Shown piece after piece: positions 55,473-64,000 of a stretch of DNA of 64,000 nucleotides (position 1 is its first letter; each line of letters begins with the position of its first letter). Position numbers and translations under genes: made by a program. The stretch spans positions 62,001 through 126,000 of the forward strand of contig NZ_JSYG01000009.1 of NCBI RefSeq assembly GCF_000784735.1, given 5' to 3'. A model generated the notes under the pieces. The model did no database searches and had not been told where the DNA came from. It saw only the letters and a program-made list of their open reading frames with translations. The DNA is from Dickeya undicola (GTDB taxonomy: Bacteria; Pseudomonadota; Gammaproteobacteria; Enterobacterales; Enterobacteriaceae).

Positions 55473-57167
55473 ATGAAAACGCTGCTGATACTTGATAAAT
55501 CACTGGGACTGGCGAAAAGCCGTCTGGTGAAAAATTTGCTTGGTGCTGCTGCTGCTAACGCAGGACTTACCCTCACTGAGCAGTTTGCCGATGCGGAGCT
55601 GGCCATTGTGCTGGGCGCACCCGTACAGGCAGACAGTGGTCTGAATGGCAAGAAAGTGTTCGCCGGGGATAGTGAACTGGCGTTGAGCCAACCGGCGGTG
55701 TTTCTGGAACAGGCTAAAGCGCAAGCTCAGCCGTATCAGGCACCTGCTGCCGCTGTGGCAACGGCTGCGGCCCCGGCTGCGGCTAAGCGCATCGTGGCGG
55801 TGACCGCCTGCCCAACCGGGGTAGCGCATACCTTCATGGCGGCAGAAGCGATTGAAAGCGAAGCGAAAAAACGCGGCTGGTGGGTGAAAGTGGAAACCCG
55901 CGGTTCCGTGGGCGCTGGCAACCCGATAAGCCCGGAAGAAGTGGAACAGGCTGATCTGGTGATTGTCGCGGCGGACATCGAAGTTGATCTCGGCAAGTTT
56001 GCGGGCAAAAAGATGTATCGCACCTCCACCGGTCTGGCACTGAAGAAGACCGCGCAGGAGTTTGACAAAGCGCTGTCCGAAGCCACAGTGTTCCAGCCGT
56101 CTGCGCAAAGCGGTGCAGCGGCCGGTGGCGAGTCCGCCAAGAAAGGCGGCGCAGGTCCGTATCGTCACCTGCTGACCGGCGTGTCCTACATGCTGCCGAT
56201 GGTGGTGGCCGGTGGTTTGTGTATCGCCTTGTCGTTCGTGTTCGGTATTACCGCGTTCAAAGAAGAGGGGACGCTGGCTGCTGCGCTGATGAAAATCGGT
56301 GGTGGTTCGGCCTTTGCCCTGATGGTGCCGATTCTGGCCGGTTATATCGCGTTCTCGATTGCTGACCGTCCCGGTCTGACGCCAGGTCTGGTCGGCGGTA
56401 TGCTGGCTGTTAGCACCGGTGCAGGTTTCCTCGGGGGGATTATCGCTGGTTTCCTGGCCGGTTATCTGGCGCGTGCTATCAGTAATCATGTGACGCTGCC
56501 GCAAAGTATGTCGGCGCTGAAACCGATACTGATTATCCCGCTAGTCGCTACGTTGATCACCGGTTTGATCATGATTTATGTGGTGGGCACGCCAGTGGCG
56601 AAAATCCTGACCGGTCTGACCGGCTGGTTGCAGTCCATGGGCACCGCCAATGCGGTTATCCTGGGCGCGATTCTGGGTGGCATGATGTGTACCGACATGG
56701 GTGGCCCGGTGAACAAGGTGGCCTATGTATTCGGCACGACGCTGCTGAGTAGCCAGGTGTATGCGCCGATGGCCGCTGTTATGGCTGCCGGTATGGTGCC
56801 GCCGTTGGCGATGGGTCTGGCGACCTTTATCGCCGCGAAGAAATTCACTGCCAACGAACGTGAAGGTGGTAAAGCGGCGGTGGTGCTGGGGCTGTGCTTC
56901 ATCTCCGAAGGGGCCATTCCTTATGCTGCTCGTGACCCGATGCGTGTGCTGCCGTGCTGTATCCTGGGCGGCGCGCTGACTGGCGCGATCTCCATGGCGA
57001 TTGGCGCGAAGCTGATGGCACCGCATGGTGGTCTGTTTGTGCTGCTGATTCCGGGTGCGATTACACCGGTACTGGGTTATCTGCTCTCCATCATTGCCGG
57101 TACGGTAGTGGCTGGCGTGCTGTACGCGGTGCTGAAACGTCCGGAAGAGCAATTGGCTAAAGCCTGA
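55473..57167 (+). CDS. fruA: Fructose PTS permease IIBC component
   Basis: A 564-residue protein: degenerate IIB' domain (~1-90), Ala-rich linker, IIB domain with the phospho-Cys in TACPTGVAHTFMAAEA (~110-125), and an eight- to ten-helix IIC domain with GGMMCTDMGGPVNK. It imports fructose as fructose-1-phosphate. Last gene of fruBKA; a strong terminator follows. Confidence 0.97.
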   Translation: MKTLLILDKSLGLAKSRLVKNLLGAAAANAGLTLTEQFADAELAIVLGAPVQADSGLNGKKVFAGDSELALSQPAVFLEQAKAQAQPYQAPAAAVATAAAPAAAKRIVAVTACPTGVAHTFMAAEAIESEAKKRGWWVKVETRGSVGAGNPISPEEVEQADLVIVAADIEVDLGKFAGKKMYRTSTGLALKKTAQEFDKALSEATVFQPSAQSGAAAGGESAKKGGAGPYRHLLTGVSYMLPMVVAGGLCIALSFVFGITAFKEEGTLAAALMKIGGGSAFALMVPILAGYIAFSIADRPGLTPGLVGGMLAVSTGAGFLGGIIAGFLAGYLARAISNHVTLPQSMSALKPILIIPLVATLITGLIMIYVVGTPVAKILTGLTGWLQSMGTANAVILGAILGGMMCTDMGGPVNKVAYVFGTTLLSSQVYAPMAAVMAAGMVPPLAMGLATFIAAKKFTANEREGGKAAVVLGLCFISEGAIPYAARDPMRVLPCCILGGALTGAISMAIGAKLMAPHGGLFVLLIPGAITPVLGYLLSIIAGTVVAGVLYAVLKRPEEQLAKA

Positions 57168-57188
57168 TTGCTGTTAACCTGATGACCA

Positions 57189-57218
57189 ACGCCAGTCTTG
57201 CGACTGGCGTTTTTTTTA
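57189..57218 (+). terminator. Rho-independent terminator of fruBKA
   Basis: ACGCCAGTC pairs with GACTGGCGT across four bases and is followed by nine Ts. Confidence 0.95.
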
Positions 57219-57288
57219 TGTTTTTTCCGCCGCGTCGGGTAATAGCGGTATGATTTTGCCGTGCAGTAAAGGGAATAAGGAGAGCCGT

Positions 57289-57999
57289 ATGCCGCGTCAT
57301 CATGCCAGTCGTGGAATTTTGGTGCTGGAATCACCCTGGGAGCTGGATGAGCACGATGCTAACCGTTCATCCGTTGTACCATTTATTGAAGGCATTGCCA
57401 AAATCGCCGGTGATACCGAGGTGTATTACGCGAATTTCTACGATAAGACGAGTTTTCACACTGCGCTGCATTGCCTGTGCAAGATCCCGTTCAAGAACAT
57501 TATTATTTATGTCGCCGCCCACGGTCAGGGAAAAAAGCTTGGCGGTACACATATTCGGGATGTTCTCGTACCGATTGGTAAATTGTCCCACCATTTCAAT
57601 ATTACCGGGCTGTTACTCGGCGCGTGCTTCGTGGGTGCCCATACCGACTTGATAGAAACGTTCACCAGCGGTAATCATCTGCGCTGGTGCGCCGGATATG
57701 CGTCAGAAACCGAATGGCTTACCGGCACGTTGATTGACTGCGCCATCATCAATCAGATGCTGTCGCTAAAAAAGAGTGCATTCGCCGATCGCGATACGAT
57801 TATCGAGAATCTGGCGCTGGCGATTTCTCCCTTCCACGATAAATACGCGATTGGGCGTGATACGCACAGCAAGCCGATGCAACTGCGCGATGCCTTTCAG
57901 TGTGTGGTGCAACCCAGCGGCCAGGGGCATAAACCGCGCACGGTATCGGACAAGATATTCCAGCGGGCAGTACAATTGCGGCGGCAGGAAGTCGAGTAG
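57289..57999 (+). CDS. Caspase-fold candidate with His/Cys dyad, function unknown
   Basis: A 236-residue cytoplasmic protein without signal peptide. After NIIIYVAAHGQGKKLGG (His79) comes a 30-residue step and then ITGLLLGACFVGAH (Cys113). A beta-strand ending in HG, followed by a beta-strand ending in a Cys after small residues, is the pattern of clan CD peptidases (caspase, CHAT, gingipain-like). I do not recognise a named family, and no effector or partner gene lies beside it. AAGGAGAG precedes ATG 57289 by 5 bases. It lies between the fru terminator and convergent nfo, a site without it in E. coli. Confidence 0.6.
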   Translation: MPRHHASRGILVLESPWELDEHDANRSSVVPFIEGIAKIAGDTEVYYANFYDKTSFHTALHCLCKIPFKNIIIYVAAHGQGKKLGGTHIRDVLVPIGKLSHHFNITGLLLGACFVGAHTDLIETFTSGNHLRWCAGYASETEWLTGTLIDCAIINQMLSLKKSAFADRDTIIENLALAISPFHDKYAIGRDTHSKPMQLRDAFQCVVQPSGQGHKPRTVSDKIFQRAVQLRRQEVE

Positions 58000-58049
58000 G
58001 TGGAATTAGAGCGGTTAGGCGGCCTAAAAACAGGCCGCGACGTGAGGGT

Positions 58050-58907
58050 TCAGGCGATGTCGGCAGACGATTGCTGTGATTTCAGCCAGGCGATTTCCTG
58101 CGCCCAGATATCTGGGTTGATGGTTTCCAGAATCAGTGGAATACCGTCAAAGCGTGGGTCGCGCATAATATAGCTGAACACGGTTTTACCGATATTGCCT
58201 TCCCCCAGGCTGTGGTGACGGTCAACCCGGCTGTTGAATTCGCTTTTCGCGTCATTCAGGTGCATACCGCGCAAATAGCGGAAACCGACCAGTCGCTCTA
58301 GCTCGGCGAATGTACGCTCGCAATCCGCTTCGGTACGCAGGTCATAGCCGCCCGCAAAAGCGTGGCAGGTATCGATGCAAACGCCGACCCGACTTTTGTC
58401 TTCCACCTGATCAATAATTTCTGCCAGATGTTCAAATCGAAATCCCAGGTTGCTGCCCTGACCGGCGGTGTTTTCGATCACTGCAGTCACGCCGCGGGTG
58501 GCCTCCAGCGCCAGATTAATCGACTGGGCGATGCGGCTCAGACAGGCACTTTCGTCGATCTGACGCAGGTGACTGCCGGGATGGAAATTCAGCAGTGTGA
58601 GCCCCAGTTGCTGACAGCGTGACATTTCGTCGATAAACGCCGTCTGGGATTTCTGCAACGCGTCGTCGTCCGGGTGCCCCAGATTGATCAGGTAACTGTC
58701 GTGCGGCAGAATCTGCGCCGGGGTGAACCGATACTGTGCGCAGGCGGCCTGGAAACGATCGATGACATCTGCCGCTAACGGCGGTGCCTGCCACTGGCGC
58801 TGATTTTTGGTAAACAGCGCAAATGCGGTGGCACCGATGTCATGGGCGCGGGCAACCGCTTGGTCCACGCCGCCCGAGGCGCTGACGTGGGCTCCGACAT
58901 ATTTCAT
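58050..58907 (-). CDS. nfo: Endonuclease IV
   Basis: A 285-residue AP endonuclease, the exact E. coli length, [20 protein letters not shown], with [31 protein letters not shown] and [22 protein letters not shown] (split) giving the three-zinc-site Glu, Asp and His residues. It repairs abasic and oxidised sites. ATG 58907 has AAAAGGAG just upstream. Confidence 0.97.
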   Translation of the reverse strand: MKYVGAHVSASGGVDQAVARAHDIGATAFALFTKNQRQWQAPPLAADVIDRFQAACAQYRFTPAQILPHDSYLINLGHPDDDALQKSQTAFIDEMSRCQQLGLTLLNFHPGSHLRQIDESACLSRIAQSINLALEATRGVTAVIENTAGQGSNLGFRFEHLAEIIDQVEDKSRVGVCIDTCHAFAGGYDLRTEADCERTFAELERLVGFRYLRGMHLNDAKSEFNSRVDRHHSLGEGNIGKTVFSYIMRDPRFDGIPLILETINPDIWAQEIAWLKSQQSSADIA

Positions 58908-59001
58908 GCTTTTCTCCTTTTTATGCCCGCGCATTATGACATTACAGCCTGACTGGCTGTAGGTTTGTTTCACTCCTGTTGTTTCAGTCATGTTGTTTCG
59001 C

Positions 59002-60084
59002 TCAGGCGAAAAGATGTTGCACTCCAAGGTTGATGGCCGCGCCGCCGATCACCAGCCAGATAAATAAAACCGCGGCCAGCAGCAATGGCTTGATACCGGC
59101 CTGTCGCAATGTGCTCATGCGCGTAGCCAGACCCAGTGCCACCATCGCCATGGTCAACAACGCATTATCCAGTTGCGTCAACATGGCGACCCAGCTTGCT
59201 GGTAGTACGTTCAGCGAATTCACCCCGCACATCAGTATAAAACCCAGGGCGAACCACGGATAACCAGCGGTAACGGATGCCGTGGCCTGCTGCGTGGGTT
59301 GATGCTGTTTCACCCACAGGCCGAGAAGGAACAGAAACGGTGCCAGCATCATCACACGCAGCATCTTGCCGATAACCGCGGTGTTCTCGGTCACCGGCGC
59401 AATGGCGTGACCGGCGGCCACCACCTGCGCGACTTCATGTACCGTTGAGCCGAGGTAGAGTCCGAAAGTCTGCGGGGTAAATAACCAGCCGCTATACTGG
59501 ATAAAATGCTGATACAGCCACGGGTAAAGAAACATGGCGGTGGTGCCGAACAGCACCACCGTTGATACTGCCACCGCCACTTTGTCAGCGCTGCTTTTCA
59601 GTACCGGTGCGGTAGCCAGCACGGCTGCGGCACCGCAAATGCTGCTGCCAGCGCCGATCAGCAACACCGTGTGTTTATCCAGCCGGAACCAGCGTTGTCC
59701 CAGCCAGCAGGCGAGCAGCAGGGTTGAGGAGAGCGTCAGCAGGTCGATCACCAGACCGGTGGCACCGATGGCGGTGAGTTGCTGAAAGCTGAGTTTAAAA
59801 CCGTACAGGATGATGCCCCAGCGCAGCAGGTGATGCCGGGACCACTGAACGCCAGTTTCGCACCAGGGTTGCAGATGCGCATAGACCGTATTGCCCAGTA
59901 TCATCCCAACCAGTATGGCCAGCGTCAGGGAACCCAGCCCCAATCCCGCTATGGCTGGCTGGCCGGATAACCCTAGCACGCCTCGTGCCAGCAGACCGGT
60001 CAGGATGATGCCGGTCAACAGGTGGCCGATGGCGGATAAGGGAGAAAAACGTTGTGCCCTGGAAGCAAATGAAAACATAGTCAT
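59002..60084 (-). CDS. yeiH: YeiH family membrane protein (UPF0324)
   Basis: A 360-residue protein with about ten to eleven helices; [42 protein letters not shown] and [16 protein letters not shown] are UPF0324 marks. Substrate unproven; relatives have been linked to sulfur compounds. ATG 60084 was chosen. It diverges from yeiE, which is expected to regulate it or lysP. Confidence 0.92.
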   Translation of the reverse strand: MTMFSFASRAQRFSPLSAIGHLLTGIILTGLLARGVLGLSGQPAIAGLGLGSLTLAILVGMILGNTVYAHLQPWCETGVQWSRHHLLRWGIILYGFKLSFQQLTAIGATGLVIDLLTLSSTLLLACWLGQRWFRLDKHTVLLIGAGSSICGAAAVLATAPVLKSSADKVAVAVSTVVLFGTTAMFLYPWLYQHFIQYSGWLFTPQTFGLYLGSTVHEVAQVVAAGHAIAPVTENTAVIGKMLRVMMLAPFLFLLGLWVKQHQPTQQATASVTAGYPWFALGFILMCGVNSLNVLPASWVAMLTQLDNALLTMAMVALGLATRMSTLRQAGIKPLLLAAVLFIWLVIGGAAINLGVQHLFA

Positions 60085-60191
60085 ACCCACTCTGGGTGAT
60101 AGAGGTTGAGGGCACAGCCTATGATCAGCAGACTTAAAATAGAAATTGATTATATATTTATAACCTATAGATATTTACGATAAGAGCCCCT

Positions 60192-61070
60192 ATGCATATT
60201 ACGTTACGTCAACTGGAAGTGTTTACCGAAGTCCTGAAAAGTGGTTCAACAACGCAGGCATCGGTGGTGTTGTCGCTGTCACAGTCGGCTGTCAGCGCGG
60301 CGCTGGCTGATCTTGAAAGTCAGTTGGGGGTACAACTGTTTGACCGTGTTGGCAAACGGCTGGTAGTCAATGAACACGGCCGCCTGTTGTATCCTAAAGC
60401 GTTGGCGTTGCTGGAGCAGTCGGCGGAAATCGAGCAACTGTTCCGGCGCGATAATGGCGCGCTGCGTATTTATGCCAGTAGTACCATCGGCAATTATTTG
60501 ATGCCCGCGATGATCGCTCGTTACCGTCAGGATTTTCCGGCCATTCCGCTGGAGCTGTACGTGGGCAATACGCAGGATGTGGTCAATGCCGTTTCCGAAT
60601 TTCGGGTCGATCTGGGGTTGATTGAAGGGCCGTGCCACCATCCCGACCTGATTACCCAGCCCTGGCGGGAAGATGAGCTGGTGGTGTTTTGTGCGCCAGG
60701 CAACCCGATGATTCATCATGAATTTACGTTGCATATGCTGGCGGATGCCCCCTGGATCCTGCGTGAGCACGGCTCGGGAACGCGCGAAGTGCTGGACCAC
60801 CTGCTGTTGGCGCGCCTGCCGCATTTCCGGCTGGTGATGGAGTTGGGCAATTCGGAGGCGATCAAGCACGCGGTGCGGCACGGTATTGGCATCAGCTGTC
60901 TGTCGCGCCATGTGATTGCTGACCAGCTTGAGGCTGGCACGCTGGTGGAACTGCCGGTTCCGTTGCCGCCGCTAAATCGCACACTGTATCTGGTGCATCA
61001 CCGTCAGAAACATTTATCCGGCGTGTTGCAATGCTTCCTGGGGTACTGTCAGGGTGATGACGGTATCTAA
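60192..61070 (+). CDS. yeiE: LysR-family regulator YeiE
   Basis: A 292-residue LysR protein: HTH ([20 protein letters not shown], then [20 protein letters not shown]) and effector domain with [20 protein letters not shown] and [16 protein letters not shown]. coli YeiE controls lysP and other genes; here too it lies between yeiH and lysP. Confidence 0.92.
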   Translation: MHITLRQLEVFTEVLKSGSTTQASVVLSLSQSAVSAALADLESQLGVQLFDRVGKRLVVNEHGRLLYPKALALLEQSAEIEQLFRRDNGALRIYASSTIGNYLMPAMIARYRQDFPAIPLELYVGNTQDVVNAVSEFRVDLGLIEGPCHHPDLITQPWREDELVVFCAPGNPMIHHEFTLHMLADAPWILREHGSGTREVLDHLLLARLPHFRLVMELGNSEAIKHAVRHGIGISCLSRHVIADQLEAGTLVELPVPLPPLNRTLYLVHHRQKHLSGVLQCFLGYCQGDDGI

Positions 61071-61153
61071 ACAGACTGGCAACACCGATGTAACGAACCG
61101 GGTATCAAGTCAGAGGGATTTCTTATGATACCGGGTGAGTTATGAAGCTCTCT

Positions 61154-61205
61154 TATAATCCGCGCGGTGCGCTATTCAGCGGGTAGCGGATTGCCTACAA
61201 TCCGC
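61154..61205 (+). promoter_or_regulatory. lysP promoter and leader hairpin
   Basis: TATAAT at 61154-61159 is a perfect -10. A ~65-75-base leader follows with GCGGATT (61186-61192) pairing with AATCCGC (61199-61205). No lysine riboswitch is present, since the leader is far too short. Confidence 0.5.
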
Positions 61206-61233
61206 CCTCAAATTTTCAAGGGCATGGATTGTA

Positions 61234-62721
61234 ATGGCTCAACATGACACTCACTCCGCCGAACAGCGGGGAACCACACTGCGCCGTGAGTTGAAAGCGC
61301 GGCATTTGACGATGATCGCCATCGGCGGCTCGATCGGCACCGGATTGTTTGTCGCGTCTGGCGCGACGGTGTCGCAAGCCGGCCCCGGCGGTGCGCTGCT
61401 GTCCTATGCGCTGATCGGCCTGATGGTCTATTTCCTGATGACCAGCCTTGGCGAGCTGGCGGCATTCATGCCGGTTTCCGGCTCGTTCTCCACCTATGGC
61501 GCGCGCTATGTGGAGGAGGGGTTTGGCTTCGCGCTGGGCTGGAACTACTGGTACAACTGGGCGGTGACCATCGCGGTTGACCTGGTGGCAGCGCAACTGG
61601 TGATGGGATACTGGTTCCCGTCGGTGCCCGGCTGGGTGTGGAGTGCGCTATTCCTGTCGCTGATGTTTTTACTGAATTACATCTCCGTCAAAGGGTTTGG
61701 CGAAGCGGAGTACTGGTTCTCGCTGATTAAAGTGACCACCGTCATTCTGTTTATTGGGGTTGGGCTGCTGATGATCACCGGTATTCTGCGCGGTGGCGAG
61801 CACGCGGGCTGGCACAACTGGCAGATTGGTGATGCGCCGTTCGCCGGTGGTTTTTCCGCCATGATCGGCGTGGCGATGATTGTCGGCTTCTCGTTCCAGG
61901 GCACCGAGCTGATTGGCGTAGCGGCGGGAGAATCAAAAGACCCGCAGACCAACATTCCGCGTGCGGTTCGTCAGGTGTTCTGGCGTATTCTGCTGTTCTA
62001 TATTTTTGCCATCCTGATCATCAGCCTGCTGGTTCCTTACACCGATCCGAACCTGCTGCGCAATGATGTGAAAGATATCAGCGTTAGCCCGTTCACGTTG
62101 GTGTTCGAGAACGCGGGCCTGTTGTCGGCAGCGGCGGTGATGAATGCGGTGATCCTGACGGCGGTGTTGTCAGCAGGGAATTCCGGCATGTACGCGTCTA
62201 CCCGTATGCTGTTTACCCTGGCGCAGGAAGGTAAAGCCCCCGCGTGTTTTGCCCGGTTGTCTAAAGGCGGTGTGCCGCGCAATGCGCTCTATGCCACCAC
62301 GGTAGTGGCAGGGATGTGCTTCCTGTCTTCCATGTTCGGTAACCAGACGGTGTACCTGTGGCTGCTGAATACCTCCGGTATGACCGGGTTTATCGCCTGG
62401 TTGGGGATTGCTATCAGCCACTACCGTTTCCGCCGTGGTTACGTCATGCAGGGGCGTGATTTGCGCTCGCTGCCGTACCGTTCCGGTTTCTTCCCGCTGG
62501 GCCCGATCTTCGCTTTCGTCCTGTGCCTGATTATTACACTGGGGCAGAACTATCAGGCGTTTCTGGCTGACAAGATCGACTGGTACGCGGTGACGGCGAC
62601 TTACATCGGTATTCCGTTGTTCCTGGTTATCTGGCTTGGCTACCGGGTAGTAAGAGGATCGCGGATGGTGAAATACAGCGAGATGACGTTCCCAGAGCAT
62701 TCATCGTCAGAACACCAGTAA
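61234..62721 (+). CDS. lysP: Lysine-specific permease LysP
   Basis: A 495-residue, twelve-helix amino acid permease (APC family): LRRELKARHLTMIAIGGSIG, TGLFVASGATVSQAGPGGALL, and GTELIGVAAGESKDPQTNIP. It closely follows E. coli LysP (489 residues), which imports lysine and acts as co-sensor for CadC. AAGGGC lies about 10 bases upstream of ATG 61234. Confidence 0.95.
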   Translation: MAQHDTHSAEQRGTTLRRELKARHLTMIAIGGSIGTGLFVASGATVSQAGPGGALLSYALIGLMVYFLMTSLGELAAFMPVSGSFSTYGARYVEEGFGFALGWNYWYNWAVTIAVDLVAAQLVMGYWFPSVPGWVWSALFLSLMFLLNYISVKGFGEAEYWFSLIKVTTVILFIGVGLLMITGILRGGEHAGWHNWQIGDAPFAGGFSAMIGVAMIVGFSFQGTELIGVAAGESKDPQTNIPRAVRQVFWRILLFYIFAILIISLLVPYTDPNLLRNDVKDISVSPFTLVFENAGLLSAAAVMNAVILTAVLSAGNSGMYASTRMLFTLAQEGKAPACFARLSKGGVPRNALYATTVVAGMCFLSSMFGNQTVYLWLLNTSGMTGFIAWLGIAISHYRFRRGYVMQGRDLRSLPYRSGFFPLGPIFAFVLCLIITLGQNYQAFLADKIDWYAVTATYIGIPLFLVIWLGYRVVRGSRMVKYSEMTFPEHSSSEHQ

Positions 62722-62740
62722 TCATGTATTAAGAAACAAA

Positions 62741-62769
62741 AAAGCCAGTCGGGTTTTTCGACTGGCTTT
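62741..62769. terminator. Bidirectional terminator between lysP and sotB
   Basis: AAAGCCAGTCG pairs with CGACTGGCTTT across GGTTTTT; T-runs follow on both strands, so it serves both convergent genes. Confidence 0.93.
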
Positions 62770-62819
62770 TTTTATGCGTGCGGGTTAATAACGCGTTTTA
62801 TGAACGAGAACGACGCCAC

Positions 62820-64000
62820 TCAAACGCGGGAATGCACCAGCCGCACGTGGCGGTAAACGCTGAGCAGGGTGGCGAACAGTGCCACCAGCACCAGCGGTGC
62901 GCCGACATAACCGATTTTATCCATCCCCAGATGCAGGCTGACCTGGCTACCCAGCAGCGCGCCGCCGCCGATACCAAGGTTGAACAGGCCGGAGAAAATC
63001 GACATGGCAACATCACTGGCGTCAGGCGCGAGCGACAGCACTTTGGCCTGCATTGCCAGCCCGATGGACATCATCGCCAGCCCCCACACCAGACACAACA
63101 GCGTCAGGCCGAACGGATAACCGGACAGCGGCATCAGTAGTATCAGGCAGGCCAGCAACAACAACATGGCGGTCACCAGAAAGCCAATCGGGAAACGTTC
63201 GCTGTAACGGCTGTAGAGCATACTGCCCACGATCCCGGCGCAACCGAACAGCAGCAATATCAGGGTGGTGAAGTTTTCCGGCAGACGGGCCACCGTTTGG
63301 ATAAAGGGTTCGATGTAGCTGTAAGCGGTGAAATGCGCGGTCACCACCACCACGGTCAGCAGGTAGATGCCGACCAGCGCCGGGCGGCGGAACAGCTTAG
63401 GCACGCTGGATAACGAGCCGGAATGTTCGCTTGGCAGCAACGGCAGCAAGCGCGCCAGCATCATCATAGCGACTGTGGCACCGGCGGCAATGGTCAGGAA
63501 GGTGACGCGCCAACCCAGATACTGACCAATCACCCGCCCTAACGGCAACCCCAGCACCATCGCCAGCGACGACCCGGTGGCGATCAGCCCCAGTGCCTGC
63601 GCGCGTTTGCCGGGCGGCGCCATGCGAATCGCCAGCGAGGCGGTAATCGACCAGAATACTGAGTGCGCCAGCGCCACCCCGGCACGGGAAATCACCAGCA
63701 CGGTAAAGTTCCAGGCCACGGCAGACAACAGGTGGCTGACAATAAACAGGCCAAACAGGCCAATCAGCAATTTACGACGTTCAATACCGCTGGTCAGCAA
63801 CATACAGATCAGCGAAGCCACCGCCACGATCCAGGCATAAATAGTAATCATCAGGCCGACATCTTCGGTTTTCATGGTAAAGGTGTTGGCGATGTCGCTC
63901 AGCAGCCCCACCGGAATAAATTCCGTGGTGTTGAAGATAAACGCGGCTACAGCCAGCGTCACCACGCGTAACCAGGCGGTGGAGCGTGAGGAGGGAGCGG
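62820..64000 (-). CDS. sotB: Sugar efflux transporter SotB (5' end outside window)
   Basis: At least 393 residues of a twelve-helix MFS protein. The frame is open to the right edge ([20 protein letters not shown]) and aligns with the E. coli SotB/YdeA start, [20 protein letters not shown], so only a few residues are missing. [20 protein letters not shown] and [13 protein letters not shown] are SotB marks. It exports arabinose and similar sugars or inducers. In E. coli sotB is unlinked to lysP. Confidence 0.9.
   Translation of the reverse strand, partial: APSSRSTAWLRVVTLAVAAFIFNTTEFIPVGLLSDIANTFTMKTEDVGLMITIYAWIVAVASLICMLLTSGIERRKLLIGLFGLFIVSHLLSAVAWNFTVLVISRAGVALAHSVFWSITASLAIRMAPPGKRAQALGLIATGSSLAMVLGLPLGRVIGQYLGWRVTFLTIAAGATVAMMMLARLLPLLPSEHSGSLSSVPKLFRRPALVGIYLLTVVVVTAHFTAYSYIEPFIQTVARLPENFTTLILLLFGCAGIVGSMLYSRYSERFPIGFLVTAMLLLLACLILLMPLSGYPFGLTLLCLVWGLAMMSIGLAMQAKVLSLAPDASDVAMSIFSGLFNLGIGGGALLGSQVSLHLGMDKIGYVGAPLVLVALFATLLSVYRHVRLVHSRV

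Noticed and set aside
61071..61233. Lysine riboswitch in front of lysP
   Set aside because: A perfect -10 leaves a leader of only ~70 bases, while the lysine riboswitch needs about 170 and a characteristic five-helix core that is not present.

Overview
The window looks like chromosome of a soft-rot enterobacterium, most likely Dickeya (family Pectobacteriaceae). Three things point there. A 433-residue pectin methylesterase lipoprotein of the PemB type carries a KdgR-like operator upstream. About 34 kb (29.9-64 kb) follows the Escherichia coli 48-49 min gene order almost gene for gene: proL, yejM, yejL, yejK, rplY, radD, rsuA, bcr, yejG, yejFEBA, mepS, yeiR, yeiP, yeiW, setB, fruBKA, nfo, yeiH, yeiE, lysP. 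ERIC-like palindromic repeats lie between genes. All assignments come from reading the sequence and recalled families; no database search was run.

Left part (0-26.5 kb), mostly accessory metabolism and transport. A LysR gene diverges from a cluster holding a LamB/YcsF protein (PxpA-like), a free-standing biotin carrier, a biotin carboxylase, PxpB, PxpC and an NCS1 permease. This looks like a biotin-dependent system for a lactam or other cyclic amide rather than plain PxpABC 5-oxoprolinase. Next come an Hsp20 chaperone, a small secreted protein, a four-gene MacB/TolC/HlyD-type exporter, pemB, glpM, small periplasmic proteins with a chagasin-like protease inhibitor, and arsRBC with a leftover arsB fragment downstream. 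The D-galactonate genes dgoRKAD and dgoT follow, with candidate operators, then a CPBP-type membrane protein with an altered motif.

Middle (26.6-30 kb). An AT-rich divergent pair, a beta-class DNA methyltransferase and a probable restriction endonuclease, sits beside tRNA-Pro(GGG). Between methyltransferase and tRNA lies a 37-codon remnant of a P4-type integrase with five copies of a 10-bp repeat in front of it: the footprint of an eroded tRNA-borne island.

Right part (30-64 kb), conserved backbone with insertions relative to E. coli. The pyruvate-sensing pair ypdAB is inserted next to its expected target yhjX, and a direct repeat matching the YpdB box lies in front of yhjX. A yecH-like gene is coupled to radD. 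A caspase-fold candidate with a His/Cys dyad sits between fruA and nfo. The fructose operon has two near-perfect Cra/FruR operators. The window ends inside a sotB-like sugar efflux gene whose start lies just outside.
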